Source: Moorella glycerini
GTDB taxonomy: Bacteria > Bacillota > DSM-521 > Neomoorellales > Neomoorellaceae
Reading direction: 5' to 3'
Length of the DNA: 64,000 bases
Assembly (NCBI RefSeq): GCF_009735625.1
Contig: NZ_CP046244.1
Span: forward strand, 2,914,001-2,978,000
Shown here: positions 25,199 to 32,670 of the stretch, piece by piece
Numbering within the stretch: the first letter of the stretch is position 1
How the letters are laid out: each line of letters begins with the position of its first letter
Translations under genes and position numbers: made by a program
The notes under the pieces: model-generated
Seen by the model: only the letters and a program-made list of their open reading frames with translations
Told to the model about the DNA's origin: nothing
Database searches by the model: none

Positions 25199-27084
25199 CC
25201 TGAGTTTATCAGTTGCGACATTTTACTGATTCAAGAACCCAGATAAAATCTAGCTTTGGGCGTTAAAAATAGCCCAAAAAGCGAAAAACGTAGTGGCAAC
25301 TAATATTGTGAAATACCAAATATTATCTAGACAATAGGCAATGTTAGTGGTATCATTTAAGCATGTTCATCAAAATAACTAAAACCAAAAACCACCAGTA
25401 CGTCCAGCTAGTCCAATCTTACCGGGAAAATGGAGCTGTTAAACACAAGGTCCTCCTCAATCTCGGTCGCCTGGACGAGATTGAAAACAACCCCAGCTTT
25501 CAAAGACTTGGTAAGCGCCTCTTAGAATTGTCCAAGGCCAGGGAGGTGACCAGTTTAGCCAGCTTTTCCGAGGCGCAGATCAAGAACTGGGGCTATGTGG
25601 TCTACCAGAAGATCTGGAACCAATTTGAGCTACCCAAACTTTTAAAGAAGATCAGTGCCAAACGTAAGGTACAATTCGAATTAAGCGACGCCAGTTTTCT
25701 TATGGCTATCCAGCACCTCCTTGAACCCAGGAGTAAATTAGGTACCTACAACTACCAGCACCGTTATGCCAGTTTACCCGACGTAGCCTTAAACCACCTC
25801 TACCGCTCCTTGGATTTACTCTGCGAGTATAAAGAGTTGTTGGAGGAGGAGATGTTCCAAAAGAACCGCCACCTTTTTAACATGCAGGTGGATGTGGTTT
25901 TTTATGATGTAACGACCTTTTCCTTTGCCAGCGTCGAAGCCGACACTTTACGCGATTTCGGCTTCAGTAAAGACGGTAAGTTCAACGAAGTCCAGGTGGT
26001 ATTGGGCCTGCTTATTGATTGCGAGGGGCGGCCCATTGGCTATGAGCTTTTCCCCGGCAATACCTTTGACGGCAAGACCCTGGAGACGGCCTTAGAAAAG
26101 CTGGAAAAACGTTTTGGCCTGCGCCGGGTGATCATCGTCGCCGACCGGGGGATCAACAGCAAGCTTAACTTAAAACGCATAGTGGAACGGGGCTACAGCT
26201 ACATCTTTGCCGCCCGCATCAAGAGCATGAAAAAAGAGATTACCGATATGATATTGGACGAAAATGGCTACCAGGAGATAAAGGACGATGAAGGAGAAGT
26301 CCTTCGCTACAAGGTTATCGAGTACATAAACGAATTCACCGCTGAAGGGAAAAAATACAAATTACCCGAAAAACTGATCGTCACCTACTCCAGCCGGCGG
26401 GCGGAAAAAGACCGGGCCGACCGGGAAAGGTTAATCGAGAAAGCCCAAACCCTTTTAGAAAGCAAGGCCAAAATCCAGGCCAGCAACAAACGTGGCGGCA
26501 AGAAATACCTCAAAGAAATAGACTGTACGGGCACGTGGATACTGGACGAAGAAGCCATTGCCCGGGACAAACAATTTGACGGCTACTACGGCATCCAGAC
26601 CAGCGAGAAAGAAATGAGTGCCAAAGACATCCTGGATGCTTACCATAACCTGTGGCGGATTGAAGAATCTTTTCGCGTCATGAAAAGCACCCTGAAAGTC
26701 CGGCCGGTTTTTCACTGGACCGAAAGGCGGATTAAAGGACACTTTGTAATTTGCTTCCTCGCCTTTCTTCTCGAACGCACTCTGGAATTCAAGCTCCGGC
26801 AAGCGGTGGAAAATGCCTCGCCGGCAGAAATCCGGGAAGCGTTAAACTCCCTCAACTTTGCCGAGGTAGAGATCAAAGGAGAGGTGTTCTTTATCAAGAC
26901 CCAGAGTACAGAGTTGAGCAAAAAGATCCTGCGCCTAATGCGGATTGCACCGCCGGGAAACATTACCCGTGTAGAGGAGTTTGCTGCCCGCTGGCAGGAC
27001 CGGTTGTAGTGGCAAAATGCGCGTCTTGTTTTCTATTTTTCTAGGTTTTATGCGGGTTCTAGGGATTCAACTGATAAAGTCAGG
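25199..27084 (+). mobile_element. IS1634-like insertion sequence, 1886 bp
   Basis: The ends carry a 17-bp inverted repeat with one mismatch (CCTGAGTTTATCAGTTG at 25199-25215; the complement of CCTGACTTTATCAGTTG at 27068-27084). A second block of similarity further in (AGAACCC and AAAATCTAG or AAAACCTAG) extends the repeat after a spacer. One transposase gene fills the element. IS1634 elements are known for long, variable target duplications, which agrees with the 204-bp repeats on both sides. Confidence 0.92.
25363..27009 (+). CDS. IS1634-family (IS4 superfamily) transposase
   Basis: The 548-residue protein begins with the family's short beta domain (FIKITKTKNHQYVQLVQSYR) and contains the DDE catalytic regions. 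These are VDVVFYDVTTFSFASV (first Asp), RRVIIVADRGINSK (second Asp) and YHNLWRIEESFRVMKSTLKV (Glu within the Y-(2)-R-(3)-E-(6)-K type signature). It appears complete with no stop or frameshift, so the element may be active. Confidence 0.93.
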   Translation: MFIKITKTKNHQYVQLVQSYRENGAVKHKVLLNLGRLDEIENNPSFQRLGKRLLELSKAREVTSLASFSEAQIKNWGYVVYQKIWNQFELPKLLKKISAKRKVQFELSDASFLMAIQHLLEPRSKLGTYNYQHRYASLPDVALNHLYRSLDLLCEYKELLEEEMFQKNRHLFNMQVDVVFYDVTTFSFASVEADTLRDFGFSKDGKFNEVQVVLGLLIDCEGRPIGYELFPGNTFDGKTLETALEKLEKRFGLRRVIIVADRGINSKLNLKRIVERGYSYIFAARIKSMKKEITDMILDENGYQEIKDDEGEVLRYKVIEYINEFTAEGKKYKLPEKLIVTYSSRRAEKDRADRERLIEKAQTLLESKAKIQASNKRGGKKYLKEIDCTGTWILDEEAIARDKQFDGYYGIQTSEKEMSAKDILDAYHNLWRIEESFRVMKSTLKVRPVFHWTERRIKGHFVICFLAFLLERTLEFKLRQAVENASPAEIREALNSLNFAEVEIKGEVFFIKTQSTELSKKILRLMRIAPPGNITRVEEFAARWQDRL

Positions 27085-27288
27085 GAAAAGGACCCTTGCG
27101 GGTCCTTTTACAAGCTAACTTTAAGCTAACTCCTGATTGACAACAAGCTGGTCTGCATCCACCTGGACTTGATACTGGCCTTTGTGAAAGCCCCGTTCCA
27201 GCAGCCACTGGGTGAGGTGTTTGCCTCCTATTTCCCCGATTTTACCCTGGGCCGCGAGCCTTAATTTTAAATTGGCCGGGTCCTCGCT
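27085..27288. repeat. Right copy of the 204-bp direct repeat
   Basis: Same sequence as 24995-25198. Because the duplication covers the whole 3' part of the target gene, this side keeps the gene at 27121-27453 complete, with its terminator (27086-27109). Confidence 0.9.
27086..27109 (-). terminator. Terminator of the 110-residue gene
   Basis: AAAAGGACCC, TTGC loop, GGGTCCTTTT, 11 bases past the stop codon. Confidence 0.8.
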
Positions 27289-27453
27289 CTTCTTTAAGAT
27301 TAACTTTTTACCGTCAACGCCAATCATAATGTATTGACTGCCGCGTAAATGCTGGAAAGCAGCGCCGCGGAGCCGGATACCATTACTGGATACGCTTAAC
27401 TCACCTCTGGCGTTACGGTTAAACCGGCGGGCACGATAAATTTCCACTAACAT
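27121..27453 (-). CDS. 110-residue protein, unknown function
   Basis: The ATG at 27453 follows AGGAGGGTTTG; the frame is open one codon further to a TTG that is less likely. The product starts MLVEIYRARRFNRNARGELS and is basic. It has two small beta-rich halves: LRGSQYIMIGVDGKKLILKK in the middle and a C-terminal region (FHKGQYQVQVDADQLVV) that may be a winged or barrel-like fold. No family is recognised. It survived insertion of an IS1634-like element because the target duplication rebuilt its 3' end. Confidence 0.6.
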   Translation of the reverse strand: MLVEIYRARRFNRNARGELSVSSNGIRLRGAAFQHLRGSQYIMIGVDGKKLILKKSEDPANLKLRLAAQGKIGEIGGKHLTQWLLERGFHKGQYQVQVDADQLVVNQELA

Positions 27454-27543
27454 CAAACCCTCCTCTGGATAATTTCAGATTTGATGTTAGTATTACCCAA
27501 TTAAGCCTGTAAAATACCTCCAGCAATAAACCTTAATTAAAAT

Positions 27544-28332
27544 TTAACGGTATTGATAACCTAAATGCCGGCCAATTTGAAGGGCAACCTGAACAACAGC
27601 GGTGGCCAGTTTACCGGCCATCAACTCTGGCGGCATCCGGTTGGCGGGACCTGCAACACTAACGGCGGCTATAACTTTATTTTCATGGTCAAATACTGGG
27701 GCAGCAACGCAACGAACCCCTTCTTCCCTCTCCCCGTGATCCAGGGCAAAGCCCTGCCGGCGGATTTTTTGCAATTCTTCCCGCAGCTGGAGAGGATCGA
27801 TGATTGTGGTGGCCGTATAGGGGAAGAGAGGAACTTCCTGGAGGAACATGTTTAACTGGTTTTCACTTAAGTAGGCCAGGAGGACTTTCCCTGCGCCGGT
27901 ACAGTAAGCCGGGGCGCGGGTACCCGGTCGCGCCAGCATCTTGATGATGTTACTGGACTCGACCTGGTCAATATAAACGACTTCGTATTTATCCAGGATA
28001 GCCAGGTTGGCCGTTTCATTAAAATCGTCTACCAGCTGGTGTAATGCCGGCCGGGCTATGGCCCGGATGTCCAGGCTGTAGAGGGCGCGGTTGCCAATCT
28101 CAAAGGCCTTGATCCCCAAACGGTAACGGCCCTGGTAAGGTTCCTGCTCAACCAGACCATGGGCCGCCAGGGCATTTAACAACCTGTGGACAGTGCTTAT
28201 ATTCAGCCGGAGTTCTGCACTGATAGCCGAGAGCATCATGGGGGAGCCTTCCCGGGCCAGAGTTTCCAGGATGGCCAGGGCCCGGTCAACGGCCTGGACG
28301 CCCCTCATTTTATTAACCCTGGTCACTGGCAT
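27544..28332 (-). CDS. IclR-family transcriptional regulator
   Basis: The 262-residue protein has the N-terminal winged helix (AVDRALAILETLAREGSP, then LNISTVHRLLNALAAHGLV) and the GAF-like effector domain (ETANLAILDKYEVVYIDQVE, AYCTGAGKVLLAYLS, CVAAPVFDHENKVIAAVSVA). It resembles the second IclR gene at 30418-31248 closely in these motifs, so the two are probably paralogues. GGGGGGAG precedes the ATG. The effector is unknown; the genes between the paralogues suggest a link with the glutamate synthase-like protein. Confidence 0.92.
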   Translation of the reverse strand: MPVTRVNKMRGVQAVDRALAILETLAREGSPMMLSAISAELRLNISTVHRLLNALAAHGLVEQEPYQGRYRLGIKAFEIGNRALYSLDIRAIARPALHQLVDDFNETANLAILDKYEVVYIDQVESSNIIKMLARPGTRAPAYCTGAGKVLLAYLSENQLNMFLQEVPLFPYTATTIIDPLQLREELQKIRRQGFALDHGEREEGVRCVAAPVFDHENKVIAAVSVAGPANRMPPELMAGKLATAVVQVALQIGRHLGYQYR

Positions 28333-28355
28333 GCGCGACTCCCCCCTGGCGAAGA

Positions 28356-28463
28356 TTAACCTTCTAAGATACGTTCGACTTCTTCGGCATCGGCATCCCT
28401 GACATAAGGAAGCCCGCTTACCCGGGCTGCATCAGGAGTTAAAAAGAAACGCAACTCTGATCG
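28356..28463 (-). pseudogene. Possible C-terminal remnant of a second glutamate synthase-like gene
   Basis: On the minus strand a frame ending at TAA (28358-28356) encodes RFFLTPDAARVSGLPYVRD then ADAEEVERILEG. It matches the end of the neighbouring glutamate synthase-like protein (ETEAETGIPFITDVQDEFAR then KILLS) in spacing of the G-[IL]-P-[FY] core and the closing R/K-I-L. No start codon with a ribosome binding site is seen and the frame has no other domain. A partial duplication or decayed paralogue explains it best. Confidence 0.4.
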
Positions 28464-28552
28464 TACAGCCCAAACATGGCAATTTTTTAAATTAACCCTT
28501 CCTGCCTGCTAGGCACAAGCGTCAATAAAATGGTTGGAAGGCTATTTTCATG

Positions 28553-30193
28553 TTAACTTAGCAGGATCTTTCTGGCAAATTCGTCCTGAACATCAGTGAT
28601 AAAGGGAATGCCGGTTTCGGCTTCGGTTTCCCGGTTAGCGGAAGCGATATCATTCCTGGTGATCTGGTCCAGGGAGAATTTGCGGGCGCCAGCCATTAAT
28701 TGCTGTAATCCTGCCGTCAGCTTGTCGGCTAGTGTCCAGAAGGCAATGGCACCGTAAGGAATATTCTTCATCTCTTCAGCGCCGACTTTCTTTTGAACAT
28801 TATAGTAGCCGGCAAAAATCTCTTCAGCTTTCGTACCTAATTCGGCCACAGTCTTGGGTAGACTATCCCAGTTACCGTTGACTTTTGCGCGTCTTTCAGG
28901 ATGGAGTACCCCTTCAATGTTGGACCCGACAAAGCCCGGAATCATTAAGGCTCGACCCATACATACCAGTTTAACGTAGGGCGCCCCCAAAGCTAAAGCT
29001 TTGAAGATATGGTCTTCCCTGGCCAATCCGCCTCCAAAGGCCATATCGACAACTTTCTTACCCCTGGCAGCCAACAGGCTGGCATATTCATAGGCTTTAG
29101 CATGAAGCAGAATGGAGGGGACGCCCCAGGTTTCCATCATGTTCCACGGGCTCATACCGGTACCGCCGCCTGAGCCGTCCACGGTAAGCAAATCAAGTTT
29201 CGCCTCGGTAGCGAGCTTGATGGCCATAGCCAGGGCTTCCATTCCATAGGAACCGGTCTTTAAGGTAATCCGCTTGTAGCCCAGTCCACGGAGGTATTTA
29301 ATGGCACTCATAAAGTTTTCTCTTACCTGGGCAAAGCTGGTGAGATCCGTGTAGCCTAAGCGGCTGTGACGGGCAAATGATTTGATGGCCCCGTTCTTAA
29401 AGGCTTCTTGCACTTCAGGAATGGTCGGATCCGGATCGACCACATAGCCCCTGTTCTTCAAGAAGATAGCATAGTCGAGATCGGTAACCTGAATTTCTCC
29501 GCCGATGTCTTTGGCGCCCTGGCCCCACTTCAGCTCCAAAATGACCTGATCGCCGTACTTCTCAATGATGTATTCGGCAACACCGTTACGGGTGTCTTCC
29601 ACGTTCATCTGGACGATGATGGCACCATACCCATCATAATATTTTAAGTACGTCTGAATTCGCCGGTCAAGTTCCGGGGCCTTAATAATCCTGCCATTTT
29701 CAATCACGGCTTCCCGGTCAATCCCCACGACGTTTTCGCCAATGACGATGGGGATTCCCACCAGGGCGGCACCGATGGCAAAAGAATCCCAGTATTTAGC
29801 AGCAATGAAGGTAGAGCCCAATGCCCCGGTCATGATCGGCGCCCGGGCTTTAGTTTTTACCTCGCTGCCAAATGCCGTCTCGACGTTTACATTGGGGAAA
29901 ATACAGTCGTCAGCATTGTTAGAGAGGCCCGGTGCCAGGCCATAAGCGCCGTAGTTGTATCCCTGGATCCTCAAGGAGTTATAAGAAATTCCTACATGGG
30001 TCGTGTTTGAGCTTCCCGCGGTAACAGTACCGAAATCCCGGGGATAGAGGAGCTTGCGCCCCACCATGCTGGACATCCATGTTTCGCATTTCCCCTGGCA
30101 ATCTGCCCGGCACAATGTACATAAACCTGATTCTGCCGGATTGCCGCGATTAACGGTTCCCAGGACATCATTTTGTTTTGGCCACTGGATCAT
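28553..30193 (-). CDS. FMN-binding glutamate synthase family protein
   Basis: The 546-residue protein has an N-terminal cysteine cluster (CTLCRADCQGKC, about residues 25-36) and then the FMN-binding glutamate synthase barrel: ELKWGQGAKDIGGEI, SGGGTGMSPWNMMETWGVPS and KVVDMAFGGGLAREDHIFKA. Lys and Gly-rich loops expected to bind FMN and 2-iminoglutarate are present. It lacks the glutaminase and the FAD subunits, as in stand-alone archaeal-type proteins, whose actual activity is often uncertain. Its promoter (30318-30290) carries IclR-type operator sequences, so control by the flanking IclR regulator is likely. Confidence 0.82.
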   Translation of the reverse strand: MIQWPKQNDVLGTVNRGNPAESGLCTLCRADCQGKCETWMSSMVGRKLLYPRDFGTVTAGSSNTTHVGISYNSLRIQGYNYGAYGLAPGLSNNADDCIFPNVNVETAFGSEVKTKARAPIMTGALGSTFIAAKYWDSFAIGAALVGIPIVIGENVVGIDREAVIENGRIIKAPELDRRIQTYLKYYDGYGAIIVQMNVEDTRNGVAEYIIEKYGDQVILELKWGQGAKDIGGEIQVTDLDYAIFLKNRGYVVDPDPTIPEVQEAFKNGAIKSFARHSRLGYTDLTSFAQVRENFMSAIKYLRGLGYKRITLKTGSYGMEALAMAIKLATEAKLDLLTVDGSGGGTGMSPWNMMETWGVPSILLHAKAYEYASLLAARGKKVVDMAFGGGLAREDHIFKALALGAPYVKLVCMGRALMIPGFVGSNIEGVLHPERRAKVNGNWDSLPKTVAELGTKAEEIFAGYYNVQKKVGAEEMKNIPYGAIAFWTLADKLTAGLQQLMAGARKFSLDQITRNDIASANRETEAETGIPFITDVQDEFARKILLS

Positions 30194-30249
30194 CTCTTTT
30201 AATCCCCCGCTTCTAATAAATTTTTGCTTCCACCGTAGCGATAGTCCAT

Positions 30250-30265
30250 TATCATATGGTGAAAG
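30250..30265. promoter_or_regulatory. Possible weaker IclR operator in the leader of the glutamate synthase-like gene
   Basis: On the minus strand TTTCACCATATGATAA resembles the stronger site at 30327-30345 (TTTTTCACTATGTGAAAAA). It lies downstream of the predicted -10 box. Confidence 0.35.
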
Positions 30266-30289
30266 CCATTTTCGCAGCCCCTGGATTTA

Positions 30290-30318
30290 ATTTTAGTTAG
30301 GGGGATTATACTTGTCAA
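30290..30318 (-). promoter_or_regulatory. Promoter of the glutamate synthase-like gene
   Basis: TTGACA (30318-30313), 17-base spacer, TAAAAT (30295-30290). Confidence 0.7.
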
Positions 30319-30326
30319 CGAAAGGA

Positions 30327-30345
30327 TTTTTCACTATGTGAAAAA
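30327..30345. promoter_or_regulatory. Palindromic operator, probably for IclR-type regulator
   Basis: TTTTTCACTATGTGAAAAA is an eight-base inverted repeat with a three-base centre. It sits eight bases upstream of the -35 box, a position typical of activator sites. The 12-base core ACATAGTGAAAA recurs at 31309-31320 in front of the IclR gene. Confidence 0.6.
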
Positions 30346-30417
30346 AATAAAGCGCCTGGAATCTTGTATACATTACCGGCGCTGGATTAAACCCTATTTA
30401 ATTATTGGAAGCAAATT

Positions 30418-31248
30418 TCATTTTAAATCTTCACCCGCGTATCCTAAACGTTTGGACATCTCCCGGGCTACGCTAAGGACGATATCCACCAGCTCATTAT
30501 TTAAATAATAATTGGTAATCCTGGTATCGGGCCCGGAGACGCTGATGGCGGCCACCACCTTACCTTCATGGTTACGGATGGGCGCAGCCACGCAGCGGAC
30601 ATTTTCATCCCTTTCCCCCAGGTCAATGGCATAACCCTGGCGCCGGATACGCTGTAGTTCCTTTTTCAGGATGGCTACATCGGTGATTGTTTCACTCGTA
30701 TACTGCTCCAGCTGGACGCCGGCGAAAAGCTTATCCAGCTCGTCATCACTTAATGAACTGAGGAGCATTTTACCGGAACCGGTGGCGTGGGCCGGGCCAC
30801 GGCTGCCCACCCTGGCAAACATGCGGACAATGACGATATTGTTGGATTCCACCTGATCGATGTAAACCACGTCCCGGCCGTCGAGGATGGCCAGGTTGGC
30901 CGTTTCATTGCAGCGCCGTACCAGTTCTTCCAGGAAGGGCCGGCCGATGGTTTGCAGGTCCTGGGCATAAAGGGCGGTTTTCCCCATGGCAAAGAGTTTT
31001 AGGCCCAGTTTGTAACGGCTAGTTTCCGGTTCCTGCTCGACGTAACCTTTGACAGTGAGGGTGCCGAGGAGGCGGTGGACCGTACTTATATTTAACTGGA
31101 CCTTATCGGCCAGGTCGCTGATGGCCATGGGTACACCGGCTTCGGCCAGGGCATCCATAATGGCTAAAGCCCTTTCAACTGCCTGGACGGTCTTGCTCTC
31201 TTCACCGTTGACTTTTTCTCTGGCCATATGAATGGTCTCCTTTGCCAC
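30418..31248 (-). CDS. IclR-family transcriptional regulator
   Basis: The 276-residue protein shows the winged helix (AVERALAIMDALAEAG, LNISTVHRLLGTLTVKGYV) and effector domain (CNETANLAILDGRDVVYIDQ, ATGSGKMLLSSLS, CVAAPIRNHEGKVVAAISVS). It is a paralogue of 27544-28332. Its gene has a clear promoter (TTGACA 31354-31349, TAAAAT 31330-31325), with an operator-like element at 31309-31320 close to the expected transcript start. This points to autorepression and to control of the downstream glutamate synthase-like gene. Confidence 0.92.
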   Translation of the reverse strand: MAKETIHMAREKVNGEESKTVQAVERALAIMDALAEAGVPMAISDLADKVQLNISTVHRLLGTLTVKGYVEQEPETSRYKLGLKLFAMGKTALYAQDLQTIGRPFLEELVRRCNETANLAILDGRDVVYIDQVESNNIVIVRMFARVGSRGPAHATGSGKMLLSSLSDDELDKLFAGVQLEQYTSETITDVAILKKELQRIRRQGYAIDLGERDENVRCVAAPIRNHEGKVVAAISVSGPDTRITNYYLNNELVDIVLSVAREMSKRLGYAGEDLK

Positions 31249-31308
31249 TAGATATGCTACCGGTCGCCATTAAGATAGCTGGCATTTATTTTTAAATGAT
31301 GAAAAGGG

Positions 31309-31320
31309 TTTTCACTATGT
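31309..31320. promoter_or_regulatory. Shared operator half-site near the IclR transcription start
   Basis: TTTTCACTATGT repeats positions 30328-30339 exactly. It is just downstream of the -10 box, where binding would block transcription. Confidence 0.5.
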
Positions 31321-31324
31321 TTTA

Positions 31325-31354
31325 ATTTTAGTTTGCTTTAGGTAGCAATGTCAA
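31325..31354 (-). promoter_or_regulatory. Promoter of the second IclR gene
   Basis: TTGACA (31354-31349), 18-base spacer, TAAAAT (31330-31325). Confidence 0.65.
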
Positions 31355-31364
31355 GGGAAAGAAA

Positions 31365-31388
31365 TAAAAAACCCGCTTGGGGCGGGTT
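31365..31388 (-). terminator. Terminator of the small zinc-finger gene
   Basis: AACCCGC, five-base loop, GCGGGTT then T-rich sequence on the minus strand. The stem overlaps the stop codon. Confidence 0.75.
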
Positions 31389-31584
31389 ATTTCCGGGTGG
31401 TAAGGTCACACTCAATCATGCCCTCATAACATTCGTTGCATAGGAACTGGCCGCAGGTGGGACAGATGCGCATGTCAGGGGGATTTGTTTCCAGGCAGTC
31501 GTAACAATAGGCAGTATCGCAATGGTGACAGATAATGCCCTCGACGTTCCTGGCTTTGCAGCGGTCACAAACTGGAATCTTCAT
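31387..31584 (-). CDS. 65-residue zinc-ribbon protein, unknown function
   Basis: The ATG at 31584 follows GGAGGTGCGGTCAGTT. Four CxxC-type pairs are visible: CDRCKARN, CHHCDTAYCYDC, CPTCGQFLC and CNEC, enough for two or more zinc sites in a B-box or RING-like arrangement. The protein has no other domain. It has its own terminator. The function is not known. Confidence 0.7.
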   Translation of the reverse strand: MKIPVCDRCKARNVEGIICHHCDTAYCYDCLETNPPDMRICPTCGQFLCNECYEGMIECDLTTRK

Positions 31585-31662
31585 AACTGACCGCACCTCC
31601 TTCTACGATTATTATTTCGCTTTTACGCGCTAAAGATCCTGCCGCTGGCCTGCCAGTCCCGT

Positions 31663-31692
31663 AAAAAATAAAAGCTCCATTAGAGGAGCTTT
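31663..31692 (-). terminator. Terminator of pduL
   Basis: AAAGCTCC, six-base loop, GGAGCTTT, then TTATTTTTT on the minus strand, about 40 bases past the pduL stop. Confidence 0.8.
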
Positions 31693-31732
31693 GCGAACGA
31701 TGGTTTAACGCGACATTTATACCAAGCTGGTA

Positions 31733-32347
31733 TTAACCGGCCATGGTCAGGACTTTTTCTGCTGCGGGTGCCAGCACCTGGACGATATCGTCATTATTTA
31801 ACAGGCAGGCGTTGGCTTCGTCGGTATCGATATGGAACTCCAGGCGATAATTGGGATGGACCCGTACCAGGACGTTCTGGAAAATCAGGCCGCGTTCGCT
31901 ACCTACCTGGACATTTACCATATCCTTATCCTTCAGGCCGTAACGCCTGGCATCATTAGTGGGCATATGAATGTGGCGCAGGGCAATGATGACGCCCTGG
32001 TTAAGGGTAACCACCCCTGCTGGCCCGACGAGGACACATCCGGGAGAACCTTCATGATCACCTGAGTCACGAACGGGAGGGTTAACACCAAGTTTAAAAC
32101 AATCGGTCCGGGATAATTCCACCTGGCTGTAAGAACGAAGGGGACCGATGATCCGGACTTTTTCCAGTACACCCTTGGGCCCTATTACGGTAACTGTTTC
32201 TTTGGCAGCAAATTCACCCGGTTGGCCCAGATCCCTTACTTTCGTTAGTTCATAGCCTGGTCCAAAGAGAGCCTGGAGATGTTCCCTGGTGAGATGCACA
32301 TGCCGTCCGGATACGCCTACCGGCACTTCAAACAGGAATTTTTGCAT
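31733..32347 (-). CDS. pduL: PduL-type phosphate acyltransferase (phosphotransacetylase)
   Basis: The 204-residue protein carries the zinc motifs of PduL: VGVSGRHVHLTREHL, ALRHIHMPTNDARRYGL and EFHIDTDEANAC, with paired beta barrels between them. PduL swaps CoA for phosphate on acyl-CoA. Moorella has no classical Pta and relies on PduL enzymes to turn acetyl-CoA from the Wood-Ljungdahl pathway into acetyl phosphate for ATP. There is no encapsulation peptide typical of microcompartment PduL, as expected for a cytosolic enzyme. The promoter at 32450-32422 and terminator at 31663-31692 make it a single-gene unit. Confidence 0.92.
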   Translation of the reverse strand: MQKFLFEVPVGVSGRHVHLTREHLQALFGPGYELTKVRDLGQPGEFAAKETVTVIGPKGVLEKVRIIGPLRSYSQVELSRTDCFKLGVNPPVRDSGDHEGSPGCVLVGPAGVVTLNQGVIIALRHIHMPTNDARRYGLKDKDMVNVQVGSERGLIFQNVLVRVHPNYRLEFHIDTDEANACLLNNDDIVQVLAPAAEKVLTMAG

Positions 32348-32421
32348 TTTAGCTCCTCCCCCTTACTCATCCCGGCTGTCCGTAATAACCATTCGGGGCT
32401 AAAAATCTACCGTTCGACCTT

Positions 32422-32450
32422 ATTATAGAACCATTCGGCGGCAGACGCAA
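32422..32450 (-). promoter_or_regulatory. pduL promoter
   Basis: TTGCGT (32450-32445), 17-base spacer, perfect TATAAT (32427-32422), about 75 bases before the pduL start. Confidence 0.7.
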
Positions 32451-32480
32451 GGGGGATGGTATATATTCGCAATCTTAAAT

Positions 32481-32645
32481 TTATGTGGCCTTCTTTTTGG
32501 CTTGCCGGCCCTTTAAGAAGCAACCCTGGCAGTGACCCTGACAGGTGCCGATGAGCAGGGTCCGGCAGCGGGGGCAACGTACCTGCCGGGGGTCACTAGC
32601 AGGGTAGCCGCAGCGGGGGCATTTCTGGGAGCAACTTGTTACCAT
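32481..32645 (-). CDS. 54-residue Cys-rich zinc-ribbon protein beside feoB
   Basis: The ATG at 32645 follows GGAGGAAAGAGAT. The product starts MVTSCSQKCPRCGYPASDP and has ten cysteines: CSQKCPRC, CPRC, then CQGHCQGC. It is the last gene of the feoA-feoB unit, 25 bases after feoB. Short Cys-rich proteins often close feo operons; a role in regulation or assembly of the iron transporter is inferred only. Its length makes it easy to miss in annotation. Confidence 0.6.
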   Translation of the reverse strand: MVTSCSQKCPRCGYPASDPRQVRCPRCRTLLIGTCQGHCQGCFLKGRQAKKKAT

Positions 32646-32670
32646 ATCTCTTTCCTCCTTACCGGCTGGC

